A stretch of DNA of 43,094 nucleotides, taken from positions 1 to 43,094 of the forward strand of contig JAUVLG010000015.1 of NCBI GenBank assembly GCA_030595835.1, in the 5' to 3' direction. A program made the position numbers and the translations under genes. This stretch comes from Candidatus Eiseniibacteriota bacterium (GTDB lineage: Bacteria; Joyebacterota; Joyebacteria; Joyebacterales; Joyebacteraceae). The notes under the pieces were generated by a model. That model had not been told where the DNA came from, ran no database searches, and was given only the letters and a program-made list of their open reading frames with translations. Below, piece by piece: positions 33,719 to 40,664 of this stretch; the stretch's first letter is position 1; every line of letters begins with the position of its first letter.

Positions 33719-34594
33719 GTGTCGGGACTTAGCCTGAAGAACAAGAGCCGTAGAGGAAAGAGCAGCCGAACTCGCACGGCCGCGCGCAAGGGCACGCGGC
33801 GCCGCCGCGGGAAGACCAGGAACCGCACGTTCCGTCTTCCTCGTGTCGAGTGGAGTGCCAGCCGCGTCGCCATCGTCGCGTCGTCGCTGATCCTTGTCGC
33901 CGGCATGACGATTGTCATATCGCGAGCCCCTGGTTGGGGACGAGGTGAGGAGCGGTTCCTCCTGTCGCGGTTCGAGGTCCGGGGAAATCGTGTTCTGTCC
34001 GAGGAGGAGGTCCTTGAGCTCTCGGGTGTTGTGATGGGTTGCAGCCTCCTCGACGTCAGGATCTCACTCCTCGAGGAGGCCGTGGCGGCATCCCCTCGCG
34101 TCGACAGGGCGCGGGCGCGGAGGGTTCTCCCGGACCGCGTGGTAGTGACGGTGGAGGAGAAGTGCCCGGCGGCCCTCGTGGCCGTGGGTGCCGACGGTAT
34201 TCTTGAGGTGACGGATGACGGGGCGGTTCTGCCGGCGGCGGCACAGACCGCGTCGGTCGATCTGCCGGTCATCACCGGGGTGGTGGGGGATGTAGAGCCA
34301 GGTGTAGCCGAGCTTTCTCCGGAACTCACCGAGGCGCTCGCGCTCCTGCGACGCGCGCGGGAGGTTTCGGAGGGGCTTTGGATGGACATATCGGAAATCA
34401 GGATTGCGCCGGAGTCGGGTCTGGTCATTTATACGGTAGCCGACGGGGCAGAGATCAGAGTTGGCTCCGGCGCTCTAGGTTCGCGAGACCTCGAACGCCT
34501 GTGGCGGGTGCTCACGGATATCCGCGACAGGGGGAGAGAGGCCAAGACGGTAGATCTCAGGTTCAGAAATCAGGTCGTGGTGAAGCTTTCGTAG
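33719..34594 (+). CDS. ftsQ: Cell division protein FtsQ/DivIB (POTRA domain)
   Basis: Basic N-term, single TM, 'LSRFEVRGNRVLSEEEVLELSGVVMGCSLLDVRISLLEEAVAASPRVDRARARRVLPDRVVVTVEEKCPAALV'; location between murB and ftsA. Confidence 0.9.
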   Translation: MSGLSLKNKSRRGKSSRTRTAARKGTRRRRGKTRNRTFRLPRVEWSASRVAIVASSLILVAGMTIVISRAPGWGRGEERFLLSRFEVRGNRVLSEEEVLELSGVVMGCSLLDVRISLLEEAVAASPRVDRARARRVLPDRVVVTVEEKCPAALVAVGADGILEVTDDGAVLPAAAQTASVDLPVITGVVGDVEPGVAELSPELTEALALLRRAREVSEGLWMDISEIRIAPESGLVIYTVADGAEIRVGSGALGSRDLERLWRVLTDIRDRGREAKTVDLRFRNQVVVKLS

Positions 34595-34632
34595 GCGCGC
34601 CCGCCGGGTGCGCGTGGGAGGGAGGCTCTCTT

Positions 34633-35853
34633 GTGAGAAGAGGTGAGATCCTTGTCGGACTGGATCTCGGATCGAGCAGGATCAAGGTCGTTGTCGCTGA
34701 CACCGCCGATCGCGAGCTGCCGGAGATTCTTGGAGTTGGGGAGGCGGATTCCCTGGGAATCGAGGCAGGAGTCATCGTGAACATGGAGCGGGCTGCGCTC
34801 TCCATTCGTTCCGCCGTCGAGGACGCGGAGGAGAGCACTGACATCGACATCGGTCGGGTTCTGGTAACGCTTGACGGCGAGCACATCAAGGGCATAGACA
34901 GCCGCGGGGTCGTGGCCGTTTCACGCAGCGGGGGTGAGATCGGCAGGCCCGAGGTCAACGCGGTCCTGGATGCGGCGAAGACGCTGGCACTCCCTGTCGG
35001 CAGGACGATCCTTGATACGAAGGCCCAGGAGTTCTTCGTCGACGGGCAGCGCGGCATCCGCGATCCAATCGGAATGTCGGGCGTGCGTCTCGGTTCGAAA
35101 GTCCACATAGTCACGGCGTCTCAGCAGGCCGTCGACAACGTGGTCAGGGCGGTGCGGCGGGCCGGGTTGAGGCTCTCCGGCATGTCCTTCAAGTCGCTCG
35201 CGTCGGGAACGGCCGTGCTGTCTGAGGACGAGAGGGAACTGGGGGTGCTTCTCGTCAACCTCGGAGCCGGGACCACCGGGCTTGCCCTCTATCACGACGG
35301 GACGGTCAGGCACACGGGCGCCATAGGATGGGGAGCGGCCAGCATCACAAGCGACATCGCCGTGGGTCTCAGGATGCCGATCGCCAAGGCCGAGCAGATC
35401 AAGCGCGAGAGTGGATCGGCCAGCGCCTCGAGGGCCGAGGACGACGTGGTCGAGATCCCGACGGTAGGCGGGCACCCGCCGCGCGAGAGCTCGGGTCAGA
35501 TACTGGCCACCATAATAGAGCCGAGGATCCGCGAGATATTCGAGATGGTCATGAACGAGGTGCGGAGCACCGACTACTGGGGGAGGATCCCGGCGGGAGT
35601 CGTGCTGACCGGAGGTGGTGCGAAGCTCAACGACGTGACCGCCCTGGCGGAGGACGTGTTCGGCGTGGGGGCCCGCATAGGTCTACCGGACAGGGTTTCG
35701 GGGCGCTTCGACGCCATCGTCGATCCGGCCTACTCGGCCGCTGTTGGCATCGTGATGTCGGCAACCGACCCGGCCGAAAGAAGGCCGCGCCCGGACAAGC
35801 CGTTTGCTGAAAAGGTACATAAGGTACGTGAATGGGTGGACAGCCTGCTATAG
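34633..35853 (+). CDS. ftsA: Cell division protein FtsA
   Basis: ILVGLDLGSSRIKVVVAD; LVNLGAGTTGLALYHDG; GAASITSDIAVGLRMPIAKAEQIKRESG; PAGVVLTGGGAKLNDV; amphipathic C-term KVREWVDSLL. Start GTG 34633. Confidence 0.96.
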   Translation: MRRGEILVGLDLGSSRIKVVVADTADRELPEILGVGEADSLGIEAGVIVNMERAALSIRSAVEDAEESTDIDIGRVLVTLDGEHIKGIDSRGVVAVSRSGGEIGRPEVNAVLDAAKTLALPVGRTILDTKAQEFFVDGQRGIRDPIGMSGVRLGSKVHIVTASQQAVDNVVRAVRRAGLRLSGMSFKSLASGTAVLSEDERELGVLLVNLGAGTTGLALYHDGTVRHTGAIGWGAASITSDIAVGLRMPIAKAEQIKRESGSASASRAEDDVVEIPTVGGHPPRESSGQILATIIEPRIREIFEMVMNEVRSTDYWGRIPAGVVLTGGGAKLNDVTALAEDVFGVGARIGLPDRVSGRFDAIVDPAYSAAVGIVMSATDPAERRPRPDKPFAEKVHKVREWVDSLL

Positions 35854-35867
35854 GAGAGGGCGGACGA

Positions 35868-37115
35868 ATGACAAAGAAGAAGGGAAGCGCCACGAAGAAG
35901 TCCGCGGCGCGGAAGAAGAGCAGGAACTCGGTGGAAGCGGGCGGGATGAAGCTCCAGTTCGACTTCGAGCCGGACATGAGTGCGAGGATCAAAGTGGTGG
36001 GTGTCGGAGGCGCCGGTGGAAACGCCATCAACCGGATGATAGAGTCCGGGTTCACGGGCGTTGACTTCATAGCGATCAACACCGACGCGCAGTCGCTCGG
36101 GTGTTCGCTCGCGCAGAACCAGATTCAGATCGGCAAGAAACTCACGCACGGGCTCGGCTCCGGCGGCAATCCGGAAGTCGGGCGGAAGGCGGCCGAGGAG
36201 GACGGGGAGAACGTAGCGGCGGTTCTCAAGGGCGCCGACATGGTGTTCATCGCCGCCGGAATGGGTGGCGGAACGGGCACGGGAGGGGGGCCGGCCGTCG
36301 CGAAGATGGCGAAGCAGATGGGCGCGCTCGTGGTCGCCGTGGTGACGAAGCCCTTCATGTTTGAGGGGCAGTACCGCATGCGCCAGGCCGTCGAGGGGCT
36401 CCGCCTGCTCAAGCAGGAAGTCGACACCGCCATCGTCATTCCCAACCAGCGTCTCCTGGCGGTTGCCAGCAAGAACACGCCGATCCGCGAGGCGTTCCGT
36501 ATCGCCGACGACGTGCTCCTGAGAGCGACGCGCGGGGTGTCCGACCTCATCACGGTTCCCGGACTCGTCAATCTGGACTTCGCCGACGTGAAGTCCGTGA
36601 TGACCGAGATGGGTGATGCGGTGATGGGTACCGGCATGTCCAGCGGGAAGAACAGAGCGGTCGAGGCGGCGCAGCAGGCCATTTCGAGCCCGCTGCTTGA
36701 GGATGCCAGCATCGCGGGGGCGGGCGGCGTGCTCGTCAATGTTACCGGCGGTGCGGATCTCACGCTCCACGAGATCAACGAGGCGGCAATGATCATCAAC
36801 GAGGCCATCGGGGTCGAGACGAACATGATCTTCGGCGCAGTCGTCGACGACGCCATGAAGGACCAGGCCATGGTCACTGTGATCGCGACCGGTATCCACG
36901 GGACGAGGAAGAAGGTGGAACGCGAGGCTCCCAGGGTGAGGAAGCCCGTGCCGGCAAGGCTGACACCGCGTCAGCCCGCGCCCAAGACGCAGGAGCGTCC
37001 ACGCGCCGAGCCCCCACAGCCCTCGGGGGGCGGAGCGATGTACGCGAAGGAACCGCGGAGGAACTCGCGGCGCGAACTCGAGATACCGACATTCTTGCGC
37101 AGGCAGATGGACTAG
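35868..37115 (+). CDS. ftsZ: Cell division protein FtsZ
   Basis: IKVVGVGGAGGNAINRMIESGFTGVDFIAINTDAQSL; GMGGGTGTGGGPAVAKMAK; C-terminal conserved peptide ELEIPTFLRRQ. Start ATG 35868. Confidence 0.98.
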   Translation: MTKKKGSATKKSAARKKSRNSVEAGGMKLQFDFEPDMSARIKVVGVGGAGGNAINRMIESGFTGVDFIAINTDAQSLGCSLAQNQIQIGKKLTHGLGSGGNPEVGRKAAEEDGENVAAVLKGADMVFIAAGMGGGTGTGGGPAVAKMAKQMGALVVAVVTKPFMFEGQYRMRQAVEGLRLLKQEVDTAIVIPNQRLLAVASKNTPIREAFRIADDVLLRATRGVSDLITVPGLVNLDFADVKSVMTEMGDAVMGTGMSSGKNRAVEAAQQAISSPLLEDASIAGAGGVLVNVTGGADLTLHEINEAAMIINEAIGVETNMIFGAVVDDAMKDQAMVTVIATGIHGTRKKVEREAPRVRKPVPARLTPRQPAPKTQERPRAEPPQPSGGGAMYAKEPRRNSRRELEIPTFLRRQMD

Positions 37116-37163
37116 CGTCCGGGGGTCGGCTTCAGAGGCCGGTCCGAGCGGAAGGAGGTAACC

Positions 37164-38825
37164 ATGTCCCTGTTCACCAAGCTCTTTGGACTGGGCGAAA
37201 ACGACCAGTACAACGAGGGGATAGAGCACTACAACCGCGGCGAATATGACAAGGCCGTCGTGAAGTTCGAGGCCGTCATCTCGACGATCCAGGACACGTC
37301 CGATCCGTACTACCAACTCGGGCTGTTCTACGCCGCGGAGACGCACGCCCACCTTGGGTTCGCGTTCTATAAGCAGAGTGATCTCGACAGTGCGGAGGAG
37401 CAGTTCGTGAGGGCGGTGGAAGAGAACACTCGCTATCCCGACTTGCACTACCATCTAGGTGTCATCTACGAGAAGAAGGGTCTCCACGACAGGGCGATCG
37501 AGAGCCTGAGCAAGGCCATCGAGATCAACCCTGAGTACATGGAGGCGTACTGCCAGCTCGCGATAGCTCTGTCGGAGGCGGGACGTACCGACGAGGCAGC
37601 GAGTGCGTTTGAGAAGGCGACGCGGTTCGGTCTGTCTCTTCCCATGCCCGACACGTTGCACCTCTCGGAGATCTGCGAGAAGGTCCTGCGGCCGCCGTAC
37701 GAAGAGTTGATGGGCGCCACGATCGCCAGGGAGGAGTTCCGAACCCTCATAAACGACTCGATCACCGCCCACAACGACGGACGAATGGAGGAGGCGATCA
37801 AAGGGTTCGAGGAGGCAGTGAGACTCAAGCCCCAGTACCCTGATATCCGGTGCCGGCTGGCCATCTCATACGGAGAGGCGGACCGGTTCGAGGACGCGGT
37901 GGAGCAGCTGCAGGAGGCGTTGGATATCAACCCGAGCTACATAGATGCGCTCTTCTACCACGGCATCTACAGCCTGAAGCTCGGGAAGTACAGGGACACG
38001 TGCGATAGCCTCAAGCGCGGCGTCGAGCTCAAGCCTGACTACTGGGACCTCAGATGCTATCTCGGTATCGCGTACTTCAAGCGTGGGATGTTCGACGAGT
38101 CCAGCGCGCAACTTTCTCAGGTGACTAAGTCCTGCCCCAGCTACGCGCTCGCCCATTACTACCTGGGCATGACGGACCTGTCGCGCGGGCGTACCGACGA
38201 GGCGGTCCGTGCGTTCAAGGTGGCGCTGGATGACCCGAGATTCTGGGCCGACATGCCGGGTGAGTCGGCGGACCTCATGCTGCAGAGCGGCGAGTACGAT
38301 GCAGCGATCGAGCGTTACACCGCGGCCATCACGCTGAACCCGTCGTACGCGGATCTTCATTGCGGTCTCGGTGTGGCATACCTCGCTCGCTCGAAGTTCC
38401 CGGAGGCCGAACTGGAGCTCGAGGAGGCCGTGCGGATCAACCCGGAGTACACGGAAGCCCACGCGCAGCTCGGCAGGGTCAAGGCCTGGCTTGAGAAGGA
38501 AGACGAGGCCATCGAGCACCTGGAGAAGGCGCTCAGCCTCAAGCCCGGCTACGCCGATCTTCACCGCGCTCTGGCCGATAGATACATCGCCAGCGAGCGC
38601 TACAACGAGGCCATCTCAGAGCTGGAGAAGGCCGTGGAGATAAACGCGAACTACATGGAGGCGCGTTTGACGCTGGGGCTCACGTATCGGCGTGTGGACA
38701 GAAGCGAGGAGGCGGACTCGCAGTTCCGCGAGATCCTCAGCCTCGATCCGCGCAATGCGATTGCCAAGGCTCAACTCTCAGATTGGACTCCCAGTCATCG
38801 GGAGCTCAGGAAGATGCACGCGTGA
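37164..38825 (+). CDS. Large tetratricopeptide-repeat protein (no signal peptide)
   Basis: Repeated 34-aa TPR units, e.g. YPDLHYHLGVIYEKKGLHDRAIESLSKAIEINPEYMEAYCQLAIALSEAG; GGAAGGAGGTAACC SD before ATG 37164. Confidence 0.88.
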   Translation: MSLFTKLFGLGENDQYNEGIEHYNRGEYDKAVVKFEAVISTIQDTSDPYYQLGLFYAAETHAHLGFAFYKQSDLDSAEEQFVRAVEENTRYPDLHYHLGVIYEKKGLHDRAIESLSKAIEINPEYMEAYCQLAIALSEAGRTDEAASAFEKATRFGLSLPMPDTLHLSEICEKVLRPPYEELMGATIAREEFRTLINDSITAHNDGRMEEAIKGFEEAVRLKPQYPDIRCRLAISYGEADRFEDAVEQLQEALDINPSYIDALFYHGIYSLKLGKYRDTCDSLKRGVELKPDYWDLRCYLGIAYFKRGMFDESSAQLSQVTKSCPSYALAHYYLGMTDLSRGRTDEAVRAFKVALDDPRFWADMPGESADLMLQSGEYDAAIERYTAAITLNPSYADLHCGLGVAYLARSKFPEAELELEEAVRINPEYTEAHAQLGRVKAWLEKEDEAIEHLEKALSLKPGYADLHRALADRYIASERYNEAISELEKAVEINANYMEARLTLGLTYRRVDRSEEADSQFREILSLDPRNAIAKAQLSDWTPSHRELRKMHA

Positions 38826-40498
38826 CAAGGCGGCGCGGTCGCCCACCCTCTGCCGGCCACCCGGTCTCCGAGCACAGGGAGACGTGGCTGTCCGGCAATC
38901 CCCGTGGACCGCGCTGGCACCCCGACGCCATCAGCGTCGTCCTCTGCTATCCGTCGTCCTATTCCCTCGGCATGAGCAACCTCGGCTTCCAGGCCGTTCT
39001 TGGCCTGCTGCGCGCGGAGCCCGATGTGGTCTGCGAGAGGGCCTTCCGGGAACCCGGTTCTTCCGCGGCAGGCAGGTCTCTGGAGACCGGCACGCCGCTC
39101 TCCGAGTTCGACGTCATTGCCTTCTCCGTCTCGTTCGAGGACGATTTCCTCAATCTCGTCGCCGTGCTCGATGCCGCGGGCGTTCCACTCGCGGCGTCCG
39201 ACAGGTCCGACGACGACCCCCTGGTCGTCATGGGCGGCGTGTGCGCCTACCTCAACGCCGAGCCCGTCGCGCCCTTCATGGACGCGGTGCTGGTGGGCGA
39301 GGGGCAGGTTCTGGTGGCTCCATTCATCGAGAAGGTGAGGGGCTCGCGATCGCTTCCCCGGGCAGAGCGTGTGCGGTCACTCGCTTCCCTCGAAGGAGCG
39401 TATGTGCCGTCGCTCTACGCCGTCGAGCGGGACGTCGACGGCGGCATCGCCGGATTCCGCGCGGACGCGGATGCCCCATCACTGGTGCGGGCAGCGACCG
39501 GTCCGTCACGGATGGCAGCGAGCGTGGTGTTGTCGGACGGGGCCTTCTTCAGCGACATGTTGCTGCTGGAGACGTCGCGGGGGTGCGCCCGCGGGTGTCG
39601 CTTCTGCGCGGCAGGCAGCGTACTGACGCCGCGGGTATGGCGGCCGGCGAAAGAGGTGCTCGATGCGATGGAGGCCGCGGGCTCGCGGACCTCAAGGGTC
39701 GGACTTGTCACGGCGGCACTCCTGGACCACCCTGAAGCGACGGAGATCTTGCAGGGAGCGCTGCGTCTGGGCGTGGAGCTCAACATCTCCTCGCTCCGGG
39801 CGGACGCTGTCACCGCGGAGATCGCGAAGCTGCTGAGCGCCTGTGGTGTCAGGACCGTCACCGTGGCGCCCGAGACGGGAACCGAGGATCTGCGACGGGC
39901 CATCGGCAAGCCTATGAGCGACGCCACACTGCTGTCGGCCGCGCGCACGATGGCTGACGGGGACTTAAGGACGCTCAAGCTCTACTTCATGATCGGTCTC
40001 CCCGGGGAGCGTGACGAGGACATCGAAGCCATTCCGGAGCTTGCCAGAGCGGTGCGCTCCTGCTTCGTCGAGGGGCGCACGGGTGCGAGGGTCAGTGTCA
40101 GCGTCTCCGCCTTCGTTCCGAAACCGCGAACGCCGTTCCAGTGGTTGCCCATGGCCGATGAGAGCTACATCCGGAGGCGCATGTCGTATCTCCGGAAGGC
40201 GTTCGTCGGCAGACCCAGGATGGAGTTCTCGTGCGCGGGCGCCAGAGAAGCGAGGAGAGAAGGCGTCCTCACGCGTGGGGGACGTGAGCTGTCGGAGGCC
40301 ATCAGGCTCGCTGCCGTCGAGCGGGTTCCATGGAAGGCCGCCCTCAAGCGGAGCGGCGTAGATGCGGACGCCATCCTCGGTCGTGAGCGGGCGGACAGCG
40401 AGGTCTTCCCGTGGGAGGTGACGGAGGTCGGTCCGCCCAGGGAGAGGCTTCTGTCGTCGCTCGTGGTGGCCAGACGGCTGCTGAGCGAGCGTGCGTGA
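38822..40498 (+). CDS. Radical SAM protein with N-terminal cobalamin-binding-like domain
   Basis: CARGCRFC (CxxxCxxC) plus 'VVLCYPSSYSLGMSNLGFQAVLGLL' and 'VVMGGVCAYLNAEPVAPFMDAVLVGEG'; GTGA overlap with TPR gene. Start GTG 38822. Confidence 0.87.
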   Translation: MTRRRGRPPSAGHPVSEHRETWLSGNPRGPRWHPDAISVVLCYPSSYSLGMSNLGFQAVLGLLRAEPDVVCERAFREPGSSAAGRSLETGTPLSEFDVIAFSVSFEDDFLNLVAVLDAAGVPLAASDRSDDDPLVVMGGVCAYLNAEPVAPFMDAVLVGEGQVLVAPFIEKVRGSRSLPRAERVRSLASLEGAYVPSLYAVERDVDGGIAGFRADADAPSLVRAATGPSRMAASVVLSDGAFFSDMLLLETSRGCARGCRFCAAGSVLTPRVWRPAKEVLDAMEAAGSRTSRVGLVTAALLDHPEATEILQGALRLGVELNISSLRADAVTAEIAKLLSACGVRTVTVAPETGTEDLRRAIGKPMSDATLLSAARTMADGDLRTLKLYFMIGLPGERDEDIEAIPELARAVRSCFVEGRTGARVSVSVSAFVPKPRTPFQWLPMADESYIRRRMSYLRKAFVGRPRMEFSCAGAREARREGVLTRGGRELSEAIRLAAVERVPWKAALKRSGVDADAILGRERADSEVFPWEVTEVGPPRERLLSSLVVARRLLSERA

Positions 40499-40564
40499 CG
40501 TTGGGCTCGATCTGACGGGACCACATGGATGCCGCCGGCCAAGCTCCAGAGCGCCGACGGCTTA

Positions 40565-40593
40565 TTGACATATTGCTGCAAATATGATACTAT
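40565..40593 (+). promoter_or_regulatory. Near-consensus sigma70 promoter for the second C25 peptidase gene
   Basis: TTGACA-N17-TACTAT in an unusually AT-rich patch, ~72 nt upstream of ATG 40665. Confidence 0.72.
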
Positions 40594-40664
40594 AGAGGAA
40601 TATGGGTAATTCTCATGCCATTCACGCAGAGCCGTTCACACACAAACCAGAGAGGACAGGGACC

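Noticed and set aside
35730-37454. 574-aa minus-strand ORF across ftsA/ftsZ/TPR
   Set aside because: Shadow of ftsZ and neighbours; no family resemblance and spans several bona fide genes.
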